Counted from the first letter of the stretch, positions 1 through 8,049 are shown. The stretch is 36,448 bases of DNA from Lentzea aerocolonigenes (GCF_000955955.1 NZ_JYJG01000079.1:1-36448), one strand, 5' to 3'. The notes: a model not told the origin generated them from the sequence alone. A program made the numbers and translations.

Positions 1-22
1 ACCCGGAGCGCACGGGAAAAGC

Positions 23-62
23 GCCTCGCCTTCGGCTTTGGGTGCCTCGCCTGCGGCTTTGG
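23..62. repeat. Imperfect tandem repeat, two ~20-bp units
   Basis: Two near-identical units (23-42 and 44-62, period 21) read GCCTCGCC then TTCGGCTTTGG or TGCGGCTTTGG and differ mainly at one base. They lie just past the stop codon of the minus-strand oxidoreductase, which ends at position 70. Function unknown. They may be part of a dispersed intergenic repeat that continues beyond the window edge. Confidence 0.5.
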
Positions 63-69
63 CGTTGTC

Positions 70-1083
70 TCAGAACTGGACGAGCATCTTGCCCGTGTTC
101 TCTCCCCTGAGGAGGCCGAGGAAGGCTGCTGGGGCCTGGCGGGCGCCGCCTTCGATGGTGGTCTCGGAGTACTTCAGTTCGCCGGAGGCGATCCAGGCGC
201 CGACTTCCTGGACGAACTGCTGCTGGAGGGCCTTGTGGTCGCCGACCAGCATGCCGCGAAGCGTTAGGCGCTTGGCGAGGATCTGGATCATGTTGCTCGG
301 GCCGGTGGGCTTCTTGTCGGCGTTGTACTGGGAGATGGCGCCGCACATGGTGATTCGGCCGTTGATGTTCAGGGAGTCGATGGCCGCCTCGAGGTGCTCG
401 CCGCCCACGTTGTCGAAGTAGACGTCGATGCCGTTGGGGGCGGCGGCGGCCAGTTGTTCGGCCACCGGGCCGTCCTTGTAGTTGAAGGCGGCGTCGAAGC
501 CGAGTTCCTCGGTGAGGTACTTGACCTTTTCCGGGGAGCCTGCGGAGCCGATGACTCGGGAGGCGCCCTTGAGGCGGGCGATCTGGCCCACGAGTTGGCC
601 CACGGCGCCTGCTGCGCCGGAGACGAAGACTGCGTCGCCCGGCTTGAATTCGGCGGTGGCGAGGAGGCCTGCGTAGGCGGTGAGGCCCGGCATGCCGAGG
701 ACGCCGAGGTAGGCGCTCAAGGGGGCGATGGTCGGGTCGACCTTGACGGAGTGCTTGGCGTCGAGGACGGCGTATTCGCGCCAGCCCAGGCCGTGGAGGA
801 CGTTGTCGCCGACCGCCAGGCCCTCGACGTTGGAGCCGACGGCGACGATTTCGCCGACTGCGCCGCCCTCCAGGGGCTGGCCGACCTGGAACGGCGGGAC
901 GTAGGACTTCACGTCGTTCATGCGGCCGCGCATGTACGGGTCGACGCTCATGACGACGTTGCGGACGAGGATCTGGCCGTCAGCGGGAGTCGGGATGTCG
1001 ACCTCGACGATCTCGAAGTTGTCCTCGGTGGGCCAGCCCGTCGGGCGGGAGGCGAGGCGGACTTCGAGTGCGGTGCTGGTCAT
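70..1083 (-). CDS. Zinc-independent NADP-dependent medium-chain oxidoreductase
   Basis: The 337-aa product belongs to the medium-chain dehydrogenase/reductase superfamily, in the prostaglandin reductase / CurA-like branch that reduces enones with NADPH. The family's N-terminal segment with VDPYMRGRM lies at about residues 47-55. The Rossmann nucleotide-binding loop GAAGAVG is at 156-162 and the protein ends KMLVQF. No structural-zinc cysteine cluster is present, as expected for this branch. The ATG at 1083 was chosen over an upstream in-frame start because GGAGATGG lies about 10 bases upstream and the family N-terminus begins close to MTSTALEV. It follows the GNAT gene by 82 bp on the same strand and may be a separate unit. 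The physiological substrate cannot be read from sequence. Confidence 0.9.
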   Translation of the reverse strand: MTSTALEVRLASRPTGWPTEDNFEIVEVDIPTPADGQILVRNVVMSVDPYMRGRMNDVKSYVPPFQVGQPLEGGAVGEIVAVGSNVEGLAVGDNVLHGLGWREYAVLDAKHSVKVDPTIAPLSAYLGVLGMPGLTAYAGLLATAEFKPGDAVFVSGAAGAVGQLVGQIARLKGASRVIGSAGSPEKVKYLTEELGFDAAFNYKDGPVAEQLAAAAPNGIDVYFDNVGGEHLEAAIDSLNINGRITMCGAISQYNADKKPTGPSNMIQILAKRLTLRGMLVGDHKALQQQFVQEVGAWIASGELKYSETTIEGGARQAPAAFLGLLRGENTGKMLVQF

Positions 1084-1165
1084 GGTCGAACCATCTCCAT
1101 CCTGGAATTGCGGATCAGTTATCCGGTTCAACAGTGGCCTGTTGAGGAGTGTTCCGCGATGTGAG

Positions 1166-1879
1166 CTACGCCGCAGGAAGAAGGGTCACGATGTCTCGGT
1201 AGGTGAAGCCGAGCTTGCGGTACAGGGCGATGGCCGGGGCGTTGTAGTTCTCGACGAACAAGGCGCAGGTGCCGTAGAGGGTGAGGAGCGAAGCGGTTAC
1301 GAACTGGCAGACGCGGTGGCCCAGGCCCTGGCCTGTGTGGGAGGGGTGGACGGCCACGCCCATCATGAAGCCGACGTCCGGCGAGCACCACGCTTCGGCT
1401 GCGGTCGCCACCAGTTGGTTCTCCACGCGGACGCCTGCCCAGCGGTGGACGCCCGGTTCGCCTGGCCAGGCCCAGGAATCCGGGTTGGCTGCGCGGAGCA
1501 GGGGTGGGACGTCGTCGAGGTGCGGTAGCCAGGAGACGTCGGGCGGTAGGTCCAACGAGCCTGAACGGTCCATCCAGCCGAAGGGCTTGTCCTCCACCCA
1601 CGGGGTGGGCATCAGTGAGGCGACTTCGGCGGCTAGAGGGCGTTCCAGGAGTGGGCGTAGCTCGACGCCTCGGCCGTGGGCGGCGAGCAGTGAGGCGACG
1701 CCCTCCGCCGGGCCGGACAAGACCAGGCGGCGGCGTCGGGTCAGGGATGGGGCGTGGACGGCCACCGCGCCCTTGTGCTCCCAGGCCGCACCGCCCGCCG
1801 ACAGGGCCTGGGACGCCCAGCGGATCATGGGGTCGGCGGAGGCGTCTTGGACGTCGGCGGTGGTGCGTAAGCGGCGCAC
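1166..1879 (-). CDS. GNAT family N-acetyltransferase
   Basis: The 237-aa protein has a GNAT fold in its C-terminal half (about residues 115-237). Motif A, VAVHPSHTGQGLGHRV at 175-190, holds the Q-x-x-G-x-G acetyl-CoA pyrophosphate-binding loop, and the FVENYNAPAIALYRKLGF segment is the usual motif B. The N-terminal ~110 residues are less conserved and may set the substrate. The start is a GTG directly after the TGA of the upstream gene (TGAGTG), so translation is probably coupled. It is the last member of the FtsK-ATPase cassette. Whether it acetylates a cassette protein or is just co-transcribed is not known. Confidence 0.85.
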   Translation of the reverse strand: MRRLRTTADVQDASADPMIRWASQALSAGGAAWEHKGAVAVHAPSLTRRRRLVLSGPAEGVASLLAAHGRGVELRPLLERPLAAEVASLMPTPWVEDKPFGWMDRSGSLDLPPDVSWLPHLDDVPPLLRAANPDSWAWPGEPGVHRWAGVRVENQLVATAAEAWCSPDVGFMMGVAVHPSHTGQGLGHRVCQFVTASLLTLYGTCALFVENYNAPAIALYRKLGFTYRDIVTLLPAA

Positions 1880-2323
1880 TCAGTCCTTCTGTTTGCGGCG
1901 CAACAGGGTTCGCTTCGCCAGCGAGTCCTCCAGGGCCTGGTAGGCGAGGTCCATGGCGCGGTTGTACTCGCCTTGGGGGCGCTGCGGCACAGTTTCATCG
2001 GGGAGCGGGAACGTGACCATCTGGAGCCAGCGTTCGTTCCAGAGCTGTTCGACGGCCTGCTCCCAGTGCAGGGCGGCGCCCATGCGGACGACCCTCTCGC
2101 GGTCGCGGACCTCGGCGATCTCCAGTTGGGTGGCGGCGAGTCGCTCTGCCAGTTCGGCGCAGCGGACCTCGTCCAGCTTGCGCTGGCGGGCGGCGGCGTC
2201 CGTGGCGATGGCGATGATCTCCTTGTAGCGCTCAACGGCGGAGAGTGCCGGCACCTCGATCACCTCCTCGCTCTGGCGCTGAGACGGGACCGACTCGAAC
2301 ATGGTCGTCATCATCGGGTTCAT
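1880..2323 (-). CDS. Hypothetical protein with helical/coiled-coil segment
   Basis: The 147-aa protein is not recognised. It starts MNPMMTTMFES and has a long charged helical region (about residues 30-85) with heptad-like spacing of L, A and E, consistent with a coiled coil. The rest is rich in Trp, Glu and Arg (LHWEQAVEQLWNERW) and the C-terminus is basic (KRTLLRRKQKD). No signal peptide or membrane segment is visible. The ATG at 2323 overlaps the TGA of the FtsK-like gene by one base, so it is coupled to that gene. The context suggests a partner or adaptor of the ATPase; this is inference. Confidence 0.7.
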   Translation of the reverse strand: MNPMMTTMFESVPSQRQSEEVIEVPALSAVERYKEIIAIATDAAARQRKLDEVRCAELAERLAATQLEIAEVRDRERVVRMGAALHWEQAVEQLWNERWLQMVTFPLPDETVPQRPQGEYNRAMDLAYQALEDSLAKRTLLRRKQKD

Positions 2324-5139
2324 CACGCTTCTCCTGTGTCGAACGGGATGATCACCTGCGGTCGCGAGTGCTCGAACCGGTCGAAGAACAGGCCTCGGCG
2401 TGGTCGTGGGGACCAGGCCATGACCTGCTCGGGTCCGAGCGACAGCAGTTCTTTGCCCTGGACGTCGAACGCCACCCAGGCGCCGATGTCGTCGTAGACA
2501 CCCGGTGGGAGGCTCGCCTTGAGCCTCGTGACGCCGCGCCACCAGCCCAGCACGTGCGTGCGGTTCTCCGGGCCGTGCTTGAGAACCGTGCGCAGGCTGT
2601 CCAAACCGGACGATCGCGTTGTCGGATCTTTCTGTTCCAGCAACGTGTGTGCCGCGTCCACGCCGTAGAGCACCAGGTAGTGCGGGCTCGGCGGCGTGTC
2701 GGACGTGCCCGTGCTGATCGACTGCAGACGGGCCGCCGTGCGGTCCAGCAGCTCGCGGATGCCGTCGATGCCGATCACCGAAGCATCATGGCCGTTCGTG
2801 CTCAGGCGTTTCGCCAGATGCAACGCTTCCGGCATGGCCTCGTCGACCAGGCAGGCCAGGCTGAACGCTGCCTCCACCGGCTCGTGTTGCCTGCCCAGCG
2901 ACGCGGCCGCTCCGCCGAGCACGGCGGCCGCGTCCTGGACCACGGAGCCGATCACCGCGATGTTGCGGCCCGGTGTGCGGGCGAACCGCACCCTGGCCGC
3001 GCTGCCCGCGACGTCGATCACCTGTCCCAACAGCACGGTAGGCGAAGCGTCGCCCGGCCGCAGTTCGAGGAAGTCCGGCAGTGCGTCGAGAAAGGGGATT
3101 TTGCTTCCGTCGAAGAGGCCTGGCGCCTCGCCCGGCTCGCGGCGCCACAGCTCGTTCTGCAGGAAGTCCATGGTGCCCTTGGACGTCGAGTCCGGGATGC
3201 GGCAGATCTCGTTGCCCGGCTTGACGCCCGACTCGTGGTTGATCACCGCGTGCCAGCGCGGGAGCTCGACGGCCGCGTCGTTCTGCGGTTCGGCCAGCAC
3301 CCGGCGGGCCTTTGGCAGGGCGATGCGGACGGTGAACTGCTCGAAGATCGCGGACTTGCCCCAGAAACCCTCGATGCCGGAGACGTCCTGCGAGGACAGC
3401 ACCAGGTGGATGCCCTGGGAGCGGCCGCGCCGGGCGACGTCCTCGAGGAGCTGGGTCGCGGCCGCGGTGACCTGGTCGCGTTCGCCGAAGAGGTACTGGA
3501 ACTCGTCGATCACCGCGACGATCCGCGGCCAGCGGCCACCCGGATCCTCGGCGCGGAGGTGTTCGAGTTTGGTGACCTCGTGCTGCTTGGCGGCATCGGC
3601 CCGCCGGCGCATCTCGTCGGACAGGAACCGCAGCAGTGCCACGCCGAACTCGCGGTCGGTGTTGACGTTCACGCCGACCAGGCGTGCGTGCGGCAGCCAC
3701 GACGGGTCCTTGCGGCCCGGCGCGAACTGCGCGAACGACACGCCTTCCTTGAAGTCCAGCAGGTACAGCTCCAGCTCGTCCGGCGAGTACCGAGCGCACA
3801 ACGAACCGAGCATCGCGTACAGGAAGTTCGTCTTGCCGGAACCCGACGGACCACCGATCAACGCGTGCGGCGAGGTGTCGCCGAGCTGCACGCAGACCGG
3901 CTCGCCGTCGTCGAACCCAACTGGCGCAACGACTCCGGCCGACGAGTTCTCGGTCCAGGGGCGTTCTGGCAGCAGATCGCCGAACGTGCTCATGCGCGTC
4001 CGGCGCTCCTCGCGCTTCTCCGCGATGGCCGCGCAGGCCCGCGGCACGAGGGTCCGCGGCAGCGCCGGATCCAGCGTCACCGTCACGTGCTTGCCGGTCA
4101 TCGTGCAGGACGCGGTGCCGTCGCCGCGCAACGTCACGGTCTCCACCGGCGAGTTGATCGTGATCGGGATGTCCACGATGAACAGCTGCACACCGCACGC
4201 CAAACCGTTGCGCGCCACGCGTTGCAGCTGCTGCTGCTGATCTTCCTTCAACGCCTTGCGGTTGCCGAACAGCACGGCGATCCGCCACGGCTCGGTGCGC
4301 CGGCCCTCGCCGCTGACCGAACGCACGGTCAGGTGCCCGTCGACCAGGACCTTCGTGTGCACGCGGCGGATGTGCTCGGACAGCTCGTCCAGCAGCTCGT
4401 GCAGCCGCGCCGGGTCGTGGACCGTCAGCAGGTTGGCCCGGGTCAACGGGTACAGGCCCGGCAACGACCCGGTCAGCTGGCCGACGTCCCACACGTGGAC
4501 GTGCACGAGACCCGGCTGGAAGTGCGAGAGCACCCGCAGCAACAGGTTCTCCACCAGTGTGTCCGCGAGCTGGCGACTGTCCGAAGTGGACGAGATGTGC
4601 AGGTGTGCCTGGTCCAGCAGCGGAACCGCGACCGGGAACGGCTGCGTCTCCGGCGCGGACGTCACCACGCCCGTGCCGATCCGCCACAGCTCCGGCACGC
4701 CCTCGCTGCCGTCGTGCGTGCCCGGCGTGCCGAGCCACGACTCGTGCGGCCACGACGCCGGCCCGGCCGCGACCGTGTTCACCAGCGCGGTCAGCTGGTC
4801 GGGCCCGGTCTCGGTCCACTCGTGGAACGACTGCTGCCAGTCGTGCTTGATCTGGGCCAGCCGCTCGTCGAACTGGGCCATCGAGAGCGGCGCCTGGCGC
4901 GGGTTGCGCTCGCGCTTCTCGTCGACGACCAGGAACGAGGTCACGTCTCTCAAGGCGACGTCACGCAGGGCCTTGTCGACCCCCATGCCGCGCACCGTGA
5001 ACTCGAACATGTTCTTCGCGTGCTCGGTGGCGAGCGTCCGGTGCTCGCGCGCCACGGAGCCCAGCGCGGCCGAAACAGCGCGCTGGAACTCCGCGAAGGC
5101 TTCCTCGATCCTCCGTCGCCGGTCGTCGCGCCTGCTCAT
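2323..5139 (-). CDS. FtsK/SpoIIIE-type ATPase, soluble
   Basis: This 938-aa protein carries one FtsK/SpoIIIE-type motor domain. Walker A, GGPSGSGKT, is at about residue 428; Walker B, IVAVIDEFQYL, is near 540; the sensor-like segment RRGRSQGIHLVLSSQ follows, as in FtsK/HerA translocases. The N-terminal ~400 residues are helical then beta-rich and have no membrane span, unlike classical FtsK, SpoIIIE or EccC. There is one ATPase domain, not the three of EccC. A ~230-residue C-terminal region of unknown fold follows the motor. The ATG at 5139 overlaps the upstream TGA by one base with GGAG just before it. Small helical proteins encoded directly upstream recall the ATPase/substrate arrangement of type VII systems, but DNA translocation is equally possible. 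Confidence 0.85.
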   Translation of the reverse strand: MSRRDDRRRRIEEAFAEFQRAVSAALGSVAREHRTLATEHAKNMFEFTVRGMGVDKALRDVALRDVTSFLVVDEKRERNPRQAPLSMAQFDERLAQIKHDWQQSFHEWTETGPDQLTALVNTVAAGPASWPHESWLGTPGTHDGSEGVPELWRIGTGVVTSAPETQPFPVAVPLLDQAHLHISSTSDSRQLADTLVENLLLRVLSHFQPGLVHVHVWDVGQLTGSLPGLYPLTRANLLTVHDPARLHELLDELSEHIRRVHTKVLVDGHLTVRSVSGEGRRTEPWRIAVLFGNRKALKEDQQQQLQRVARNGLACGVQLFIVDIPITINSPVETVTLRGDGTASCTMTGKHVTVTLDPALPRTLVPRACAAIAEKREERRTRMSTFGDLLPERPWTENSSAGVVAPVGFDDGEPVCVQLGDTSPHALIGGPSGSGKTNFLYAMLGSLCARYSPDELELYLLDFKEGVSFAQFAPGRKDPSWLPHARLVGVNVNTDREFGVALLRFLSDEMRRRADAAKQHEVTKLEHLRAEDPGGRWPRIVAVIDEFQYLFGERDQVTAAATQLLEDVARRGRSQGIHLVLSSQDVSGIEGFWGKSAIFEQFTVRIALPKARRVLAEPQNDAAVELPRWHAVINHESGVKPGNEICRIPDSTSKGTMDFLQNELWRREPGEAPGLFDGSKIPFLDALPDFLELRPGDASPTVLLGQVIDVAGSAARVRFARTPGRNIAVIGSVVQDAAAVLGGAAASLGRQHEPVEAAFSLACLVDEAMPEALHLAKRLSTNGHDASVIGIDGIRELLDRTAARLQSISTGTSDTPPSPHYLVLYGVDAAHTLLEQKDPTTRSSGLDSLRTVLKHGPENRTHVLGWWRGVTRLKASLPPGVYDDIGAWVAFDVQGKELLSLGPEQVMAWSPRPRRGLFFDRFEHSRPQVIIPFDTGEA

Positions 5140-5390
5140 CACAGCTCCACGGTGAGTCGTTGGATGCGCTCGAGGGTTCCCACCATCAGTTCCAGCTGAT
5201 CGGGGAATCTTTCCTTCGCGCGCACGAACTCCGGTGGAAGCAGCGACTCGTGGTGGTTCTCGCTCGACTCCGCGAGGATCGCGACCGCCTCGTCGAGACC
5301 GTCCTGCGCGGACCGCACACTCCGGTACGACTCGCGCAGGATCTCGCTCGCCTGCTCGAGCGCGGCACGAACCTCGGCGATGGATGCCAT
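5139..5390 (-). CDS. Small helical protein, paralogue of the upstream gene
   Basis: The 83-aa acidic, helical protein begins MASIAEVRAALEQA. This matches the start of the neighbouring 86-aa protein (MASIEEVRAAIAQA), so the two are likely paralogues. There is no Trp-x-Gly, signal peptide or membrane segment. The middle (EAVAILAESSENHHESLLPPEF) differs from the paralogue and interrupts the helix with PP. The ATG at 5390 overlaps the upstream TGA by one base. A TTG one codon earlier is also possible, but the shared MASI start favours the ATG. It directly precedes the ATPase gene; a role as its partner or substrate is inferred. Confidence 0.75.
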   Translation of the reverse strand: MASIAEVRAALEQASEILRESYRSVRSAQDGLDEAVAILAESSENHHESLLPPEFVRAKERFPDQLELMVGTLERIQRLTVEL

Positions 5391-5650
5391 CAAAGCCTGC
5401 TGTTGATGCCCTCGGCCCCGGAAATGCCCGCGCCGAGGTAGTTCTGCAGCTCGCTCACGCCGGACACGACCTGGGCGAACTGGGCGTTCGTCGTCTCGAC
5501 GTCCGCCTGCACAGACCCCTGTGTGACCGATGTCAGGAGTTGCTGCGCGTCCTCGGCGAGCTCAGCCGCCTGTTGGAGGGCCGACTGGCTTTGGCTCGCC
5601 TTGTCGATCGCCTGGGCAATTGCGGCACGGACCTCTTCGATGCTGGCCAT
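5390..5650 (-). CDS. Small helical protein, first gene of the FtsK-ATPase cassette
   Basis: The 86-aa protein is rich in Ala, Gln, Ser and Glu and is predicted to be almost wholly helical: an N-terminal MASIEEVRAAIAQAIDKA, then LQQAAELAEDAQQLL, then a second helix ending near LQNYLGAGISG. Length and helical-hairpin character recall WXG100 proteins, but the WXG turn and the YxxxD/E signal are absent, so it is not called ESAT-6-like. GGGAG lies 5 bases before the ATG at 5650. The gene is the promoter-proximal member of the cassette, and the 240 bp upstream presumably hold the promoter. Confidence 0.75.
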   Translation of the reverse strand: MASIEEVRAAIAQAIDKASQSQSALQQAAELAEDAQQLLTSVTQGSVQADVETTNAQFAQVVSGVSELQNYLGAGISGAEGINSRL

Positions 5651-5743
5651 GTCGGCTCCCGAACCCTCCCGGAACAGGGCGGTCGTACAACCACCCTCAG
5701 TAGAGATTGTGGCGTGATTTTCACAGTTGAGACCGAAGATCGG

Positions 5744-5800
5744 CTAACTGGGTGGATGCCTGAATCCACTCGAACGGGCCTTGATTTAATGATCAGTTAG
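5744..5800. promoter_or_regulatory. Spaced inverted repeat upstream of the FtsK-ATPase cassette
   Basis: CTAACTG (5744-5750) and CAGTTAG (5794-5800) form an inverted pair about 50 bp centre to centre; extended to 10 bases each, the arms differ at one position. They sit in the 240-bp gap between the cassette and the upstream gene. They could be paired operator half-sites. No convincing -35/-10 pair was found in this gap. Confidence 0.3.
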
Positions 5801-5890
5801 GCGCGGCCCTGGCCCCTTGACTACCCGTGTAGCGACACTCACAAAGCCGCTAACACCCTGTCGCTCAGACCTGCCGACCGAGCGGGTGAA

Positions 5891-6322
5891 TCAAGACGGC
5901 CTGACGGGTGACTTGTCACGCGCAGTGCCTGCACCAAACGGGTCATCTCCTGCCCACGCCTCCACCAGAACGCGCTCGGCACCCGGAACGAGACCGCTGA
6001 TCAACTCGGGATCGTCCAGAACCGTCCACGCGGTCGGCGGCTCGCACGCCACCCGCGGCGTCGGGAAGCCGTCAGCCAGCCCGCGCACGAACGTGCGAAC
6101 CGTCCGCGCCAGAGCCGCCGACACGTTGTGAGTCGCCTTCTCCTGGCTTGGTCTGGTGATGACGACGGCCCAGCACCCCGGCTCCTCGTCGGAGCAGTCA
6201 CGGGCGTCCACGACCTGGCCCCCGGTACGGCTGATGAGCGCGTCGCACGCGGCCAGCGCCTGTTGCTCGTCCGCCGCCTCGACCACCACGGTGATCAGCA
6301 GCACGAGATCGTCTTCGCTCAT
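5891..6322 (-). CDS. Hypothetical protein, possible ferredoxin-like fold
   Basis: The 143-aa product is not recognised. The N-terminus MSEDDLVLLITVVVEAADEQ is a beta strand followed by a helix (ALAACDALISRTGG), then a strand with VVDARD, then CWAVVITRP. This beta-alpha-beta-beta pattern suits an ACT or ferredoxin-like fold; that is inference. The C-terminal part contains acidic VLVEAWAGDDPF. The internal ATG at 6322 was preferred to a start 39 codons upstream because the extension is Arg/Pro-rich and lacks the hydrophobic strand start, though the ribosome site is weak. It runs in the same direction as the FtsK cassette, 240 bp upstream of it. Confidence 0.6.
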   Translation of the reverse strand: MSEDDLVLLITVVVEAADEQQALAACDALISRTGGQVVDARDCSDEEPGCWAVVITRPSQEKATHNVSAALARTVRTFVRGLADGFPTPRVACEPPTAWTVLDDPELISGLVPGAERVLVEAWAGDDPFGAGTARDKSPVRPS

Positions 6323-6401
6323 GGCAGTCCGGATTGTCCACCACGGCGGAACCCTCTGGCGCCGCGGGGGATGCGTCGGGCACAGGTGAGATTGCTCCAT
6401 C

Positions 6402-6413
6402 CGAATCGATTCG
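6402..6413. promoter_or_regulatory. 12-bp perfect palindrome in divergent region
   Basis: CGAATCGATTCG is a perfect palindrome in the 188-bp gap between the divergent genes starting at 6322 (minus) and 6511 (plus). Its position suits a shared operator. No cognate regulator is encoded next to it. Confidence 0.3.
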
Positions 6414-6510
6414 TGGATTTCTGACGAGATCGCTGGCATACTCGGTGATGTCGGGATTTCGGCTCAGGTATGGGGACCTGGGTCAGCCCGCGTCACTGGG
6501 GAATTGACAA

Positions 6511-6990
6511 ATGAATCATTTGCGACGTTTCACGTCCGTTGCCGCCGCGGCCGCGCTCTTCACGAGCGTCGCGGTCGCCGCGCCGCTGGCCGCCTCCGCC
6601 GACGTCCGGCCCGCGACCGCGGGCGACTGCCAGCGGGGTGCCAACGGGTTCGTCGACATTCCGGACACCCAGTCCGGCCGGGCCGTCGACCCGCAGCAGT
6701 TGCCGGCCGCCGTACTGACCCTGCAGTTCGCCAACATCGGCGGGGTGAACAGGGGTTTTGCCAAGCTCACCACCGCTGCCGGGCCCATCTACTTCGGTGG
6801 CGGTGAGCAGGTCTGGATGGACTGGTCGTGGAACGGCGGTAAGGACTGGCTCCAGTGCGGGCCGTTCATCGCGAAGCCGCACACGGACCAGCTCACGTCG
6901 GCGGCCAAGAACACGGATCCGTCACCGAACTGGAAGTTCCGCGCGGGCGCATGGGTCGACAACCGCATGTACCTGACCGGCTGGCATTAA
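6511..6990 (+). CDS. Small secreted protein of unknown function
   Basis: The 159-aa precursor has a Sec-type signal peptide: basic MNHLRRF, a hydrophobic Ala/Val core at about 8-27, and a likely AxA-type cleavage near LAASADV (about residue 30). The mature ~129 residues contain two Cys (in GDCQRG and LQCGPF) that could pair, and are rich in Trp and Gly (VWMDWSWNGGKDW). No known domain is recognised. GGGGA about 9 bases upstream supports the ATG at 6511. Its TAA abuts the stop codon of the convergent hydrolase-like gene with no space between. The location is presumed extracellular. Confidence 0.75.
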   Translation: MNHLRRFTSVAAAAALFTSVAVAAPLAASADVRPATAGDCQRGANGFVDIPDTQSGRAVDPQQLPAAVLTLQFANIGGVNRGFAKLTTAAGPIYFGGGEQVWMDWSWNGGKDWLQCGPFIAKPHTDQLTSAAKNTDPSPNWKFRAGAWVDNRMYLTGWH

Positions 6991-7467
6991 TCACTGAAGG
7001 TCGCGCACGAAAGAAAGAATGCGCGTGACGGCGGTGTCGTCGTCGAGGAGTCCGGGAACGATGAATTCCTCGAACGAGGCACCGCGAATTCGGTCTGTTC
7101 CGGCGCGGGTGTCCGAGATCGGCACGATCTGGTCGTCCGCGCCGTGCAGCCACAGCGTCGGCAACGTGCCCAGCGCCGGCCCGAAGTTGACCTCGTCCAT
7201 GAGATCGGCGAGCTCGTCGGACGCGCCGTCCCACAGGCCGAGCACGGGCGAGACCAGGATCAGGGCGGCCAGTCCCCGGTGCGTCTGGGCGTAACGCACC
7301 GCCGCGGGCGCGCCGGTGAAGTGTCCGATGAGGACCACCGGCACGTCGGAGGACCCGGCCGCGGCCGCGATGTCGTCGGTCAGCACGACCGGGACACCGG
7401 CGCTCTTCAGCGCAAAGGCGATGCGCTCGCCGTGGGTGAGCACGGCGAGCCATCCAGGTGCGCTCAT
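6991..7467 (-). CDS. Alpha/beta-hydrolase-like protein lacking catalytic residues
   Basis: The 158-aa protein resembles the core of a serine alpha/beta-hydrolase: VPVVLIGHFTGAPAAVRYA is the strand and nucleophile-elbow helix, and LPTLWLHGADDQIVPI is the strand carrying the acid residue. The elbow reads GHFTG where active members have G-x-S-x-G, so Phe (codon TTC) replaces the nucleophilic Ser. No His is found in the expected C-terminal place (VPGLLDDDTAV). The protein is also far shorter than the usual ~250-280 aa. It is probably non-catalytic or a degenerate relic. Its ATG follows the lipoprotein TGA directly (TGAATG), so the two genes are likely co-translated. Confidence 0.7.
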   Translation of the reverse strand: MSAPGWLAVLTHGERIAFALKSAGVPVVLTDDIAAAAGSSDVPVVLIGHFTGAPAAVRYAQTHRGLAALILVSPVLGLWDGASDELADLMDEVNFGPALGTLPTLWLHGADDQIVPISDTRAGTDRIRGASFEEFIVPGLLDDDTAVTRILSFVRDLQ

Positions 7468-8049
7468 TCAGGAAGCGTAGAACGCGCTGATCTCGATGCG
7501 GCCACCCGAACACACGGGGCCGAGCGTCCACGGCACGGTGAGCGGCGCCGTCTCGTCCGGAGGAATCGCCGCGGCCTTCGACGGCTCTGGCTGGCACGGC
7601 CCCTCGACGGGCTCGTTGCCCGAAGGGACAACGCCCCAGTGCAGGTTCGCGGAGGCCTTCGCACCCGGCGCCAGCGTCAGCGCTTTGGGTCCGGGATCGG
7701 CCTTGCGCTCCAGCTTCGTCGGGACCGCGCCGGAACCGTTCTCCAGCTGGAAACCGCTGTAGCCGTTCAACGTGCACGGCGCGGTGCTGGAGTTCTGGAC
7801 GACGAACTTGCCGTACCGGTTGCCCGCGCCGGCGTCAGTGGGGTCGACCTGGCCTTTCAGCACGGTCGAGTCGCAGCGCTTCATGGCCGGTGCGGCGGCG
7901 CCCGAGTTGGCCGGGGCCGCAGTGGTGCTGGGAGGCGACGACGGCGTGGATGTCGGCATCGTCTGCGTCCCGTTGTCCGAGGTTCTGTCGCCGCAGGCCG
8001 TCACGCCAGCGAGCACCAGCAGTCCGCACACGATCAACCGTCGAGTCAT
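7468..8049 (-). CDS. DUF4232 domain lipoprotein
   Basis: The 193-aa precursor starts MTRRLIVCGLLVLAGVTACGD, a lipoprotein signal with lipobox VTAC, so the mature protein is predicted to be lipid-anchored outside the membrane. A Thr/Ser/Pro/Ala linker (about residues 25-55) leads to a DUF4232-like beta domain. That domain has the typical start CDSTVLKGQV, the phrase FVVQNSSTAPCTLNGYSGFQL, an LAPGAKASANLHW strand and paired cysteines. The start at 8049 has an excellent AGGAGGTG site. DUF4232 proteins have no defined biochemical role. It is followed without a gap by the hydrolase-like gene. Confidence 0.85.
   Translation of the reverse strand: MTRRLIVCGLLVLAGVTACGDRTSDNGTQTMPTSTPSSPPSTTAAPANSGAAAPAMKRCDSTVLKGQVDPTDAGAGNRYGKFVVQNSSTAPCTLNGYSGFQLENGSGAVPTKLERKADPGPKALTLAPGAKASANLHWGVVPSGNEPVEGPCQPEPSKAAAIPPDETAPLTVPWTLGPVCSGGRIEISAFYAS

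Noticed and set aside
2245..5199. 984-codon plus-strand open frame
   Set aside because: It is antisense to the FtsK-like gene, is rich in Arg, Val and His with no domain, and arises from the GC bias of the real gene.
5139..5650. Calling the two small proteins WXG100/ESAT-6 family
   Set aside because: Length and helicity fit, but there is no Trp-x-Gly and no YxxxD/E export signal.
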